Positions 37,393-45,665 of a DNA stretch of 64,000 bases are shown piece by piece. The DNA lies in the NCBI RefSeq assembly GCF_003002095.1, contig NZ_PVZC01000001.1:1-64000 (forward strand), given 5' to 3'. The translations under genes were made by a program, and so were the position numbers. Source of the stretch: Allonocardiopsis opalescens (GTDB lineage Bacteria > Actinomycetota > Actinomycetes > Streptosporangiales > Streptosporangiaceae). The notes under the pieces were generated by a model. That model saw nothing but the letters and a program-made list of their open reading frames with translations, was not told the origin of the DNA and did not search any database. How positions within the stretch are numbered: position 1 is the stretch's first letter; the number at the start of each line of letters is the position of its first letter.

Positions 37393-38133
37393 TCAGCCGA
37401 TCCGGCCGCGCAGCAGCGCCTCGGCGACCGCCAGGTCGCCCGGGGTGGTGATCTTGAGATTGCTCTCGCTGCCCGGCACGACGTGCACGCCGACCTCGGG
37501 CAGGTAGCGCAGCACCACACCGCAGTCGTCGGTAGCCAGCAGCCCGGGATCGGCCATCGCCAGCCGGTAGGCCCGCTGCACGGTGGTGAGGTGGAAGCCC
37601 TGCGGGGTCTGCACCCGGCGCAGCCGGGAGCGGTCGGGCACCTGGGTGATCACCTCGCCGTCGTCGTCGGCGCGCACCTCGATGACCGTGTCGGTGGAGG
37701 GGACCGCCACCCCGACGGCGCGGTGCCGCCGCAGCGCCGCCACGCACCGGTCGATGGTGGCGGTGTCGACCAGCGGCCGCACGGCGTCGTGCAGCAGCAC
37801 GTTCACCCGCTCCGGCGGGATGCCGGCCGACTTGGCGACGTCGGCGGCGGCGGTGATCGCCAGCCACGAGGTGCGGGTGCGGTCGGTGCCCCCGGCCAGC
37901 ACCCGGCGCACCTTGGTGTAGCGGGCCGCGATCCGCTCCGCCTCGGTGAGGTGGTCGCCGACCATCAGCACCACCACGTCGTCGACGGCCTCGGCCTGGT
38001 CGAAGGCTGCCACGCTGTGCTCGATGATCGGCCGTCCGGCCAGTTCGAGCAGCTGCTTGGGCCGGTGGTGGCCCATCCGGGCCCCGACACCCCCGGCCAG
38101 CACGGCAGCGATCGTGCGGCGGCTCTCGGTCAC
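37393..38133 (-). CDS. IspD/TarI-family cytidylyltransferase
   Basis: This family attaches CMP to a phosphorylated polyol: IspD to methylerythritol phosphate (isoprenoids), TarI to ribitol phosphate (teichoic acid). The 246-residue protein has AAVLAGGVGARMGHHRPKQL, NVLLHDAVRPLVDTATIDRC and RLRRVQTPQGFHLTTVQRAY. Motifs alone do not separate the two. IspD genes normally lie next to ispF or carD, absent here, while TagGH-type exporter genes start 426 bases away, so I favour a teichoic acid role. The start is GTG at 38133 with AAGGGG upstream. The gene ends 7 bases from the convergent glycosyltransferase gene. Confidence 0.88.
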   Translation of the reverse strand: MTESRRTIAAVLAGGVGARMGHHRPKQLLELAGRPIIEHSVAAFDQAEAVDDVVVLMVGDHLTEAERIAARYTKVRRVLAGGTDRTRTSWLAITAAADVAKSAGIPPERVNVLLHDAVRPLVDTATIDRCVAALRRHRAVGVAVPSTDTVIEVRADDDGEVITQVPDRSRLRRVQTPQGFHLTTVQRAYRLAMADPGLLATDDCGVVLRYLPEVGVHVVPGSESNLKITTPGDLAVAEALLRGRIG

Positions 38134-38559
38134 GCGTCGCCCCTTCACGTCGTCGTCAGCCCGCACGCGCCGCGCGGGCGGGCGCGTCCGCAGGCGTTCG
38201 GACGGCGTATCGGCAGCGTAACGGCTCAGGGCGCCGGGCCGCGGCCGAACACGGCACCGTCTCGGACGCGGGAAAACGCGCGCAATGCGAACAAGGCGCC
38301 CGGCGGCGGCGTGCACAGGGGCGGTTTCGGATAACGAAAACCCCACTCACTGACGAACCGGGGCTAGCCGCTCGGGGTCCGCCGGTACAGTTAGGGGGCT
38401 CACGTAAGGGGCTCACGGACATCGGCGCGCGAGGACCCGGCCACCGGACTCGCGCCGCGTGCACCCGTCCCGCGCCCGGTGCGGCGCGCCGGCACGGCGC
38501 GACGGCATCCGATGAACGCGAACCCCACCCGCTCACAGCGCGTCCCATGGAGTGGCCCG
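38134..38559. other. Divergent promoter region between cytidylyltransferase and TagG-like gene
   Basis: This stretch of 426 bases has no convincing gene. It contains two direct repeats of GGGGCTCACG (38395-38404 and 38408-38417, 13 bases apart) preceded by a relatively AT-rich part (cggataacgaaaacccc at 38328-38344). It should hold promoters for both directions. An in-frame ATG at 38512 could extend the TagG-like protein by 16 residues. Confidence 0.5.
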
Positions 38560-39435
38560 GTGCCCCAGATCACGGCGTCATACGCGACATCGCAACCAAA
38601 GAAGGCGGCGGGGTCCAGGGCCTCCAGGACCATCGCCATCTGGCAGAGCCGCCAGGTGCTGAACCTGCTGGTCGGACGCGACCTCAAGGTGAAGTACCAG
38701 TCGTCGCTGCTCGGCTACGCGTGGTCGCTGCTGGAGCCGCTGGCGCTGGCCGGCATCTACTTCTTCGTCTTCGGGCTGATCTTCAACACCCGGGCGCTGC
38801 CCGAGGGGGTCGACGCCCCGGGCGGCTACATCCTCTACCTGATCGCCGGCATCCTGCCGTGGATGTGGTTCAGCACCGTGCTCAGCGACTCCACCCGCTC
38901 GCTGATGTCGCAGGCGAAGCTGATCACCACGATGAAGGTGCCGCGCGAGATCTTCCCGCTGGCCACCGTCTGCACCAAGGGCGTGGAGTACCTGCTCACC
39001 CTGCCGATCCTCGCCCTGTTCGCGCTCGGCTCCGGCGGGCAGTGGACGTGGAACCTGCTGTACCTCCCGCTCGCCGTCGTGCTCCAGTTCGTCTTCCTGC
39101 TGGGGGTGGCACTGCTGCTCTCCTCGATCACCGTGGTGCTGCGCGACGTGCAGCGGATCATGCGGATCGTCAGCCGGGTGCTGTTCTACGCCACCCCGCT
39201 GCTGTACCCCGCGCACATGCTGCTGGAATCCGACCGCTTCCCTGAGTGGTTCAAGGTGGTCTACGAGGCGAACCCGATCGTGGGCATCATCGAGCTGCAC
39301 CACGCCGTGTGGTTCCCGATGCTGGTGCCGCCGGGGCCGTACCTGGCGAGCACGGTCGTCGGGACCCTGCTGATCTTCGCCCTGGGCTGGTGGACCTTCC
39401 GCCGCCTCGAACCGGCCGTGTTGAAGGAGCTGTAA
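38560..39435 (+). CDS. ABC-2-type polysaccharide/teichoic acid export permease (TagG-like)
   Basis: From the GTG at 38560, which has GGAG 7 bases upstream, the protein is 291 residues. IAIWQSRQVLNLLVGRDLKV and KYQSSLLGYAWSLLEPLALA are the standard N-terminal motif of TagG/KpsM-type permeases. Six membrane helices follow and the end is GWWTFRRLEPAVLKEL. It would pair with the ATPase 4 bases downstream to export a lipid-linked glycopolymer. Confidence 0.92.
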   Translation: MPQITASYATSQPKKAAGSRASRTIAIWQSRQVLNLLVGRDLKVKYQSSLLGYAWSLLEPLALAGIYFFVFGLIFNTRALPEGVDAPGGYILYLIAGILPWMWFSTVLSDSTRSLMSQAKLITTMKVPREIFPLATVCTKGVEYLLTLPILALFALGSGGQWTWNLLYLPLAVVLQFVFLLGVALLLSSITVVLRDVQRIMRIVSRVLFYATPLLYPAHMLLESDRFPEWFKVVYEANPIVGIIELHHAVWFPMLVPPGPYLASTVVGTLLIFALGWWTFRRLEPAVLKEL

Positions 39436-39439
39436 GCAG

Positions 39440-40366
39440 ATGGCTGAGCCGATCATCCAGGCACGCGACATCGGCGTGAAGTTCGCCATCAACCGCCGGC
39501 GCAAGCTCTCCACCCGGGAGCTGTTCATCCACGGCTTCCGGCGCCAGCCCAAGGGCGAGTTCTGGGCGCTGCGCGACCTCTCCTTCGACATCGCCCCCGG
39601 CGACTGCGTGGGCATCATCGGCCGCAACGGCACCGGCAAGTCCACTCTGCTCAAGGTGATCGCGGGCGTGCTGATGCCCGACGAGGGCTCGGTCGCGGTG
39701 CACGGCCGGGTCGCGCCGCTGCTGGAGCTGCGGGCCGGCTTCTCCAACGACCTCACCGGCCGGGAGAACATCCGGCTGGTCGGCTCGCTGCACGGCATGA
39801 GCCAGCGCATGCTGGACGAGCGCTTCGACGAGATCGTGGAGTTCTCCGAGGTCGGCGATTTCATCGACACCCCCGTCAAGCACTACTCCAGCGGTATGCG
39901 GGTGCGGCTGGGCTTCGCGCTCATCTCGCAGCTGGAGCACCCGATCATGCTGGTGGACGAGGTGCTCGCGGTGGGCGACCGCGCCTTCAAGAAGAAGTGC
40001 TACGACGCCATCGAGAAGATGCTGGCGGGCGGGCGCACCATGGTGCTGGTGTCGCACAACGACTCCGACCTCAAGCGCTTCTGCAACCGGGGCCTGTACA
40101 TCAAGGCGGGCCGGATGGAGGTCGACGGCACCCTCAAGGAGGCGCTGGAGACCTACCACGCCGACTCCGACTCCGACACCAAGAAGGCCAAGGCCAAGGC
40201 GGCGGGCACCGCCCCGGCCAAGAAGGACGGCGAGGCCAAGGGGGCCGCGGCCGGGAACGGCGCGAAGCCGGCCGGCTCCGCCGCCAAGGAAGATGCCGCC
40301 AAGGACGGTGCCGCCGCGGATGACGCCGCCAAGGAGAAGGAGCGGGCCCAGGGCACCGCGGGCTGA
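39440..40366 (+). CDS. Polysaccharide/teichoic acid export ATPase (TagH-like) with Lys/Ala-rich tail
   Basis: The 308-residue ATPase shows the family feature FWALRDLSFDIAPGDCVGII, Walker A GRNGTGKSTLLKVIAGV, signature HYSSGMRVRLGFAL and Walker B IMLVDEVLAVGDRAF. After about residue 235 a tail of some 70 residues is rich in Lys, Ala, Asp and Glu (KKAKAKAAGTAPAKKDGEAK), unlike the carbohydrate-binding tails of Wzt proteins. It probably forms a helical or disordered extension. The gene follows the permease directly with AAGGAG as ribosome-binding site. Confidence 0.92.
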   Translation: MAEPIIQARDIGVKFAINRRRKLSTRELFIHGFRRQPKGEFWALRDLSFDIAPGDCVGIIGRNGTGKSTLLKVIAGVLMPDEGSVAVHGRVAPLLELRAGFSNDLTGRENIRLVGSLHGMSQRMLDERFDEIVEFSEVGDFIDTPVKHYSSGMRVRLGFALISQLEHPIMLVDEVLAVGDRAFKKKCYDAIEKMLAGGRTMVLVSHNDSDLKRFCNRGLYIKAGRMEVDGTLKEALETYHADSDSDTKKAKAKAAGTAPAKKDGEAKGAAAGNGAKPAGSAAKEDAAKDGAAADDAAKEKERAQGTAG

Positions 40367-40390
40367 GGCCCGCCCCCGGGCGGCGCCGCG

Positions 40391-40430
40391 CACCGCGCCG
40401 CCCGGCGGCGCACCGCGCCGCCCGGCGGCG
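40391..40430. repeat. Two tandem 20-bp repeats downstream of tagH
   Basis: The unit CACCGCGCCGCCCGGCGGCG occurs twice without gap and is followed by a related partial copy. Each unit contains the inverted repeat CGCCGCC/GGCGGCG, so the block can fold as a GC-rich hairpin and may end the TagGH transcript. Confidence 0.7.
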
Positions 40431-40564
40431 CGCCGCACGGCGCGGCCTGCGTAATCGCCCCGATCGGCCGCCCGCTGGTGCAGACTGTTGATCCGCATAC
40501 CTGCGCGCCGTGCGACCGGCCACCCGGGCCGGCCCGCGCCGGCCGGGCTCTTTCGGAGGCGCCC

Positions 40565-42250
40565 ATGACTCTGGCGCTGGTGATCGCGACCACCGCCTCG
40601 GGCGGCGCGGCGCCCGGGGCGCCGAGCCCCGCCCCTCCGTCCGAACACGTGGCCGCCCGCGCGGCCGCCGCCGCACCGGTTTCCGCGCGCCCGTCGGCCG
40701 CCCCGGCGGCGCTGGCCGCCCGCCGGGCGCCCGCCCCCGCCGCCGAGCCCACCGCCGCGCTGCCGCTGCCGGCCGCACTCGCCATCGGCCGCGGCTGCGT
40801 CCCGGTGGCGCGCCCCGACGCGCCGCCGCGCGCCGCCGCCGGACTGACCCTGCTCGGCCGGCTCTGCGGCCAACTCGAAGCGCTCGACGTGCGCGACACC
40901 TTCGTCATCGTCCGGCCCGAGCAGGCCAAGCGCTTCCGCGCCTACTGCCACGACCTGGTGGAGTCGGCCGACCTCGCCGACGACCTGCGGGTGGTCGCCC
41001 GGCTGGCCCGCACCGCGGCCGAGCCCGTGGTGGTGCTCAACGGCGACCTGGTCGCGCACGCCGACGCGCTGGACCGGCTGGTGCGGCCCGGGGCCGGGCC
41101 CGAGCCCCGGTGCGCCGCGCTCACCGACCGCGGCCCGGCGGTGCCCGGCGCGCCGGTGCGCGGCGAGGCGGGCGCGATCACCGAGGCGGGCTCCGGCTAC
41201 CACCGGGTGGACCGCCCCACCGGCAGCTTCCGCGGCGCGCTGCGCGTCTCCGCCGAAGGGCTGGCGGCGCTGGCCGACGCGGCCGAGGAGCTGGCCGAGC
41301 GGCTGCGGCGCACCCCGTTCGGCGCCTCCCGGCCCGGCCCCCAGGACGCGCTCACCCCGCTGCGCCCCGGCCAGGCCAGGGGCGCCCGCGCCGACGACGC
41401 CGTCGCGCTGCTGCTGGCCGGCCTGGTCGGCGGCGCGGGCCGCGTCGCCGCCGTCGACGTCCAGGGCCTGCCCACCGCCCGGGTCACCGACGCCGCCGCG
41501 GCCCGCGAGATGGTGGAGCGGCTGGACGCCTGCGACGACGCGCGGATCCGGCTGGACCGCGCCGCGCCGCCCGACGGCTCGCCCGTCGCCGCGTACCTGC
41601 TGCCGTGGCTCGCCCGCCCGCTGACCCGCGCGGCGGCGCGCCGGCGGCTCAGCCCGCACCAACTGAGCTGGATCTCGCTGTGGACGGCCGGGCTGGCCGC
41701 CGCCTGGATCTCGGTCGGCGACCGCACCGGGCTGCTGGTGGGCGCCGCGCTGCTGTGCGCCGTCGCGGTACTCGACTGCACCGACGGGCGGCTGGCCCGC
41801 TACACCGGCCGCGACGACGCGCTGATGCGCTGGCTGGAGCCGCTGCTGGACGCGGCCAAGGAGGCGGTCGTACTGGCCGGTGTGGCGCTGGGCGCGGGCG
41901 GCCTGGCCGGCCCGGCCGCGGCCACGGCCTGGTCGCTGGCGGCCGCCGTCCTGGTGGTGCGCGGGCTGGCCGAGATGATCGCCTACTCGGCCCATTCGGC
42001 CCGGATGGCCGACCCGGGCCGCGCCCGGGCGCCGGCCCCGGCCTCGTGGGCGCTCGCGGGCGGCACGCCGGTGGTGCGGGCCGGGCGGGCGGTGCTCGCG
42101 GTGCTGTCCCTGCCGCGCACCGAGCGGCTGCTGCTGATCGCCGCCACGCTCGCCGTCTGGAACCCGTATGTGACCTTGGTCACTGTGCTCTGCTGGAGTC
42201 TGCTCGCGACCTCGGCCGGCCTCGCGGTGCGGCTGCGGCGCGCCGGATGA
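40565..42250 (+). CDS. Nucleotidyltransferase-like domain fused to CDP-alcohol phosphotransferase
   Basis: The 561-residue protein starts at ATG 40565 (GGAGG 6 bases upstream). Residues about 60-240 look like a degenerate nucleotidyltransferase (LTLLGRLCGQLEALDVRDTF, VVVLNGDLVAHADALDRLV). The second part is a membrane CDP-alcohol phosphotransferase: D404-C-T-D-G-R-L-A-R412, then E425 and D429. In the family pattern D-x2-D-G-x2-A-R-x8-G-x3-D-x3-D, the Gly is Met421 and the third Asp is Glu425. About six membrane helices follow. The same domain pair occurs in the CTP:inositol-phosphate enzymes that make di-inositol phosphate. Activity here is uncertain. Confidence 0.85.
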   Translation: MTLALVIATTASGGAAPGAPSPAPPSEHVAARAAAAAPVSARPSAAPAALAARRAPAPAAEPTAALPLPAALAIGRGCVPVARPDAPPRAAAGLTLLGRLCGQLEALDVRDTFVIVRPEQAKRFRAYCHDLVESADLADDLRVVARLARTAAEPVVVLNGDLVAHADALDRLVRPGAGPEPRCAALTDRGPAVPGAPVRGEAGAITEAGSGYHRVDRPTGSFRGALRVSAEGLAALADAAEELAERLRRTPFGASRPGPQDALTPLRPGQARGARADDAVALLLAGLVGGAGRVAAVDVQGLPTARVTDAAAAREMVERLDACDDARIRLDRAAPPDGSPVAAYLLPWLARPLTRAAARRRLSPHQLSWISLWTAGLAAAWISVGDRTGLLVGAALLCAVAVLDCTDGRLARYTGRDDALMRWLEPLLDAAKEAVVLAGVALGAGGLAGPAAATAWSLAAAVLVVRGLAEMIAYSAHSARMADPGRARAPAPASWALAGGTPVVRAGRAVLAVLSLPRTERLLLIAATLAVWNPYVTLVTVLCWSLLATSAGLAVRLRRAG

Positions 42251-42269
42251 CGGCGGGAGGACGACCCTG

Positions 42270-42860
42270 GTGACGGCCGGACCCGCGCTCGGGATCAGCG
42301 ACTTCCGCGACGACGGCTACGTCAGCGGCCGGCTCGGCCGGCTCACCGCCGGCCAGCTGCCGCCGCTGCTGCCCTGCCTGGCCGGCGCGCTGGTCACCGG
42401 GGTGCTCTCCGTCACCGGCTGGGTGGACCCCTCGGGCATGTCGATCGTCGGCTCGCTGCTGGCCCCGGTCGCGGCGCTGCTGCTGGCCGGGGTGGGCTCG
42501 CGCCATCCGCACGACGGGCGGCACGACTGGCTGGTGCCGCCGCTGCTGTGCGGCACGGAGTGCCTGTACCTGCTCGCGCTCGGCCTGGGCGGCGGGGTAC
42601 CGCCGCCGGTGGTGTTCCTGCTGCTGGCCGCGGTGGTCGCCCGCCACCTCGACGTGGTGCTGCGCGCCCGGCTCGGCCTGCGGCCGGCGCCGTGGGCGGC
42701 CGCCGCCGCGCTGGGGTGGGACGGGCGGATGCTGACGGTCGCCGTGCTCGGGTTGGCGGGCTGGCTGCCCTTCGCGTACGGTTCACTGGCCGGTTACCTT
42801 TGGTTCATGCTCGTCTGGGAAGCGACCACGAGCTGGCTGGCGACTCCGCGCACGGAGTGA
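42270..42860 (+). CDS. DUF5941-like integral membrane protein
   Basis: The 196-residue protein starts at GTG with GGGAGGA 7 bases upstream and begins GISDFRDDGYVSGRLGRLTA. Five or so membrane helices follow, with RHPHDGRHDWLVPPLLCGTE and RLGLRPAPWAAAAALGWDGR between them and WEATTSWLATP at the end. It resembles the DUF5941 region that in streptomycetes is joined to a CDP-alcohol phosphotransferase; here it is a separate gene 19 bases downstream of one. It may be an accessory subunit of that enzyme. Confidence 0.8.
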   Translation: MTAGPALGISDFRDDGYVSGRLGRLTAGQLPPLLPCLAGALVTGVLSVTGWVDPSGMSIVGSLLAPVAALLLAGVGSRHPHDGRHDWLVPPLLCGTECLYLLALGLGGGVPPPVVFLLLAAVVARHLDVVLRARLGLRPAPWAAAAALGWDGRMLTVAVLGLAGWLPFAYGSLAGYLWFMLVWEATTSWLATPRTE

Positions 42861-43002
42861 GCCGGCCGGAGCCCGCCCGGCGTCCTGAGGCGGGCGGAGC
42901 CCCGCCGGACACCGGCACCACGGCCCGACCGGCGACCCTAGCGCCGCGCCGAGCGTGCCCGCTTCCGCGCGCCGGCCCGATCACGAGGAGTTGAAGCAGG
43001 CC

Positions 43003-43734
43003 ATGCTCGGAATGGTGCTTGCGGCGGGAGCCGGCCGACGGCTGCGCCCCTATACCGACACGCTGCCCAAGGCGCTGGTGCCGGTGGACGGGGAGACCAC
43101 CATCCTGGACATCGCCCTGCGCAACCTGGCCGAGGTCGAGTTGACCGACGTCGTCATCGTCGTCGGCTACCGGGCCGAGGCCGTCCGCGAGCGCAAGGAG
43201 GCGCTGGAGCGCCGCTACGGCGTGCGCCTCACCCTCGTGCACAACGACAAGGCCGAGGAGTGGAACAACGCCTACTCCATGTGGCTGGCCCGCGAGTACT
43301 TCGCCGAGGGCCTGCTGATGGTCAACGGCGACACCGTGCACCCGGTCGGCGTCGAGCGCACCCTGCTGGGGGCGCGCGGACCGCAGCTGCTGCTGGCCGT
43401 CGACGACGTCAAGCCGCTGGCCGACGAGGAGATGAAGGTCGTCCTCGGCGACGACGGCTCGCTGGCGCGCATCACCAAGCTGATGGACCCGGCCACCGCG
43501 AACGGCGAGTACATCGGCGCGAGCCTGATCGAGCCCGAGGCCGCCACCGCGCTCGCCGACGCCCTGGAGGCCGTCTGGCGGCGCGACCCGAACCTCTACT
43601 ACGAAGACGGCTACCAGGAGCTGGTCGACCGGGGCGGCAAGATCGCGGTCGCGCCGATCGGCGCGGTCGACTGGGTCGAGGTCGACAACCACGACGACCT
43701 GCGGCGCGCCCGGGAGATCGCATGCCGCTACTAG
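43003..43734 (+). CDS. CTP-type sugar/polyol-phosphate nucleotidyltransferase
   Basis: The 243-residue protein has the Rossmann nucleotidyltransferase core MVLAAGAGRRLRPYTDTLPK, LVHNDKAEEWNNAYSMWLAR, LLMVNGDTVHPVGVERTLLG and the late VDWVEVDNHDDLRRAREIA. The NNAYSMWLA and VEVDNHDDL motifs are found in LicC-like and inositol-phosphate cytidylyltransferases. It likely makes a CDP-activated alcohol used by one of the neighbouring CDP-alcohol phosphotransferases. The ATG at 43003 is used; the upstream in-frame extension lacks support. The next gene overlaps by 13 bases. Confidence 0.87.
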   Translation: MLGMVLAAGAGRRLRPYTDTLPKALVPVDGETTILDIALRNLAEVELTDVVIVVGYRAEAVRERKEALERRYGVRLTLVHNDKAEEWNNAYSMWLAREYFAEGLLMVNGDTVHPVGVERTLLGARGPQLLLAVDDVKPLADEEMKVVLGDDGSLARITKLMDPATANGEYIGASLIEPEAATALADALEAVWRRDPNLYYEDGYQELVDRGGKIAVAPIGAVDWVEVDNHDDLRRAREIACRY

Positions 43735-44786
43735 CCCGCATGGTGACCGCGCCGCTCGCCATCGACGTGCGCAGGGGCGCCATCGCGGACCTCGGCACCG
43801 TGCTCGCGGACCGCAGGATCGCCACCGAGGGCCGGATCGCGATCGCGGTCGGCCCCGGCCAGGGCGAGCGGATCGTGGCCGACCTGGACCTGCCCAAGTG
43901 CGAGGTGTTCAAGGTCGCCGACGGCCGCGTCGACACCGCCGACGAGCTGGGCCGTGCGCTGCGTTCCGGCTCCTTCGAGGCGGTGGCCGGCATCGGCGGC
44001 GGCAAGACCATCGACGTGACGAAGTACGCCGCGTCCATGGCCGGCATCCCGATGGTCGCGGTGGCCACCAACCTCTCCCACGACGGCATCGCCTCCCCGG
44101 TCAGCTCACTGGAGCACGAGAGCGGGAAGGGCTCCTACGGCGTCACCATGCCGATCGCCGTCGTCGTCGACACCGACTACGTGCGATCGGCCCCGCAGCG
44201 GCTGGTCCGCTCCGGCGTGGGCGACGCCGTGAGCAACCTGTCGGCCATCGCCGACTGGGAGCTGGCCGGGCGCGAGAACGGCGAGCCCGTCGACGGCATG
44301 GCCGTCACCCTCGCCCGGGTGGCCGCCGAGGCGGTGCTGCACCGCCCCGACGGCGTCGGCTCCGAGCCCTTCCTGACCGCGCTGGCCGAGGCGCTGGTGC
44401 TGTCGGGCATGGCCATGTCCGTCGCCGGCTCCAGCCGCCCGTGCAGCGGCTCCTGCCACGAGCTGCTGCACGCCGTCGACCAGCTGTTCCCGGGCACCAG
44501 CAACCACGGCGAGCTGGCCGGCATCGGCGCCCTGTTCAGCTTCCACCTGCGCGCGGAGTACCTCGGCGAGGCCGGGCGGCTCGAGGAGATCCGCGCCTGC
44601 CTGATCCGGCACGAGCTGCCGCTGCTCCCGGGCGACGTCGGCCTGGACGACGAGAGCTTCGCCGCGGCCGTGCGCTTCGCCCCCGAGACCCGCCCGGGCC
44701 GGTACACGGTCCTCGAACACTTGAACCTGTCCGAATCCGACATCGAGCGCAGCGTGGCGAGCTATGTCAAGAATCTCGGTCGCTGA
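43722..44786 (+). CDS. Glycerol-1-phosphate dehydrogenase-like (iron/zinc alcohol dehydrogenase family)
   Basis: The 354-residue protein belongs to the EgsA/AraM group, which reduces dihydroxyacetone phosphate to sn-glycerol 1-phosphate, the backbone stereoisomer of archaeal lipids. NAD-binding GIGGGKTIDVTKYAA and LSHDGIASPVSSLE are present, and Asp168 (GVGDAVSN), His246 (GSCHELLHA) and His262 (SNHGELAGI) fit the metal ligands. It overlaps both neighbours, a nucleotidyltransferase and a CDP-alcohol phosphotransferase, so its product alcohol phosphate is likely CDP-activated and transferred. The exact substrate is inferred. Confidence 0.88.
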   Translation: MPLLARMVTAPLAIDVRRGAIADLGTVLADRRIATEGRIAIAVGPGQGERIVADLDLPKCEVFKVADGRVDTADELGRALRSGSFEAVAGIGGGKTIDVTKYAASMAGIPMVAVATNLSHDGIASPVSSLEHESGKGSYGVTMPIAVVVDTDYVRSAPQRLVRSGVGDAVSNLSAIADWELAGRENGEPVDGMAVTLARVAAEAVLHRPDGVGSEPFLTALAEALVLSGMAMSVAGSSRPCSGSCHELLHAVDQLFPGTSNHGELAGIGALFSFHLRAEYLGEAGRLEEIRACLIRHELPLLPGDVGLDDESFAAAVRFAPETRPGRYTVLEHLNLSESDIERSVASYVKNLGR

Positions 44787-45534
44787 GGTCCGCGCCAAGG
44801 GGCAGCCGCCCGGGCTGACCAGCAGGACCAACGAGGAGCACTGGGCCGGGCGGCTGTACATGCGGGCGATCTCGCCCTACGTCAGCGCCGTTTTCATCCG
44901 CCTCGGCGTGCCGCCCAACCCGATCACCTTCCTGATGATGGGATGCGGGGTACTGGCCGGCGCGGTCGCCGCCTTCGGCGGCCTGTGGGCCGCCGTCGCC
45001 GCCGTGCTGGCCGTGCAGCTCTACCTGCTGCTGGACTGCTCCGACGGCGAGGTCGCCCGCTTCACCGGCCGCACCAGCGCGACCGGCGTGTTCCTGGACC
45101 GCATCGGCCACTACTTCGCCGAGATCGCGCTGCTGATCGGACTCGGCGTGCGGGCGCAGGGCGCCTGGGAGCCGGGCGGCTGGGTGGTCGCCGGCATGGC
45201 GGCGGCGCTCGGCGCGGCGCTGATCAAAGTGGAGACCGACAACGTCGTGGTGGCGCGGGCCAAGGCCGGACTCCCCGGCGAACCGCCCGACACCGCGCTG
45301 CGGCCGCGCTCCGGCGCGCTGAGCCGGCTCCGGTCGATCGCGTCGGCGGTCGGCCTGCACCGGATCATCGGCGCCGTGGAGCTGTCGCTGCTGCTGCTGG
45401 CCGCCGCGGTGGTCGACGCGGTCCGCGGCGACCTGCTCGCCACGCAGGCGCTGACCGCGCTGGTGCTCGCGGTGGCCGTACTCCAGACGGTGCTGCACCT
45501 GGTCGCGATCCTGGCCTCGCGCCGACTCGGCTGA
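44764..45534 (+). CDS. CDP-alcohol phosphatidyltransferase family protein
   Basis: The 256-residue membrane enzyme has D91-C-S-D94-G-E-V-A-R99, Gly108 and Asp112, but His116 replaces the last Asp of the family motif; the sequence GVFLDRIGHY is characteristic of an actinomycete subgroup. LGVPPNPITFLMMGCGVLAG is the typical entry helix. It would transfer an alcohol phosphate from its CDP derivative to a lipid or another polyol. The ATG lies inside the preceding gene (23-base overlap), so the three genes from 43003 form one coupled unit. Confidence 0.88.
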   Translation: MSRISVAEVRAKGQPPGLTSRTNEEHWAGRLYMRAISPYVSAVFIRLGVPPNPITFLMMGCGVLAGAVAAFGGLWAAVAAVLAVQLYLLLDCSDGEVARFTGRTSATGVFLDRIGHYFAEIALLIGLGVRAQGAWEPGGWVVAGMAAALGAALIKVETDNVVVARAKAGLPGEPPDTALRPRSGALSRLRSIASAVGLHRIIGAVELSLLLLAAAVVDAVRGDLLATQALTALVLAVAVLQTVLHLVAILASRRLG

Positions 45535-45665
45535 CGGCCGCGCTGCTAGGCGGAACCGCCCCCCAGAGTTAACCTGAACGGGAAATTGCCCGAACAGCAG
45601 GCGGCTATCATGTGGCCGTCGCGTTAAGAGTCGAGGTGATCGAGGTTCTCACCGGTGTACGTACG

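Noticed and set aside
40381-40445. Possible REP-like or mobile repeat downstream of tagH
   Set aside because: Only two tandem 20-base units with a partial copy and no other copy noticed in the window; best treated as a local terminator-like repeat.
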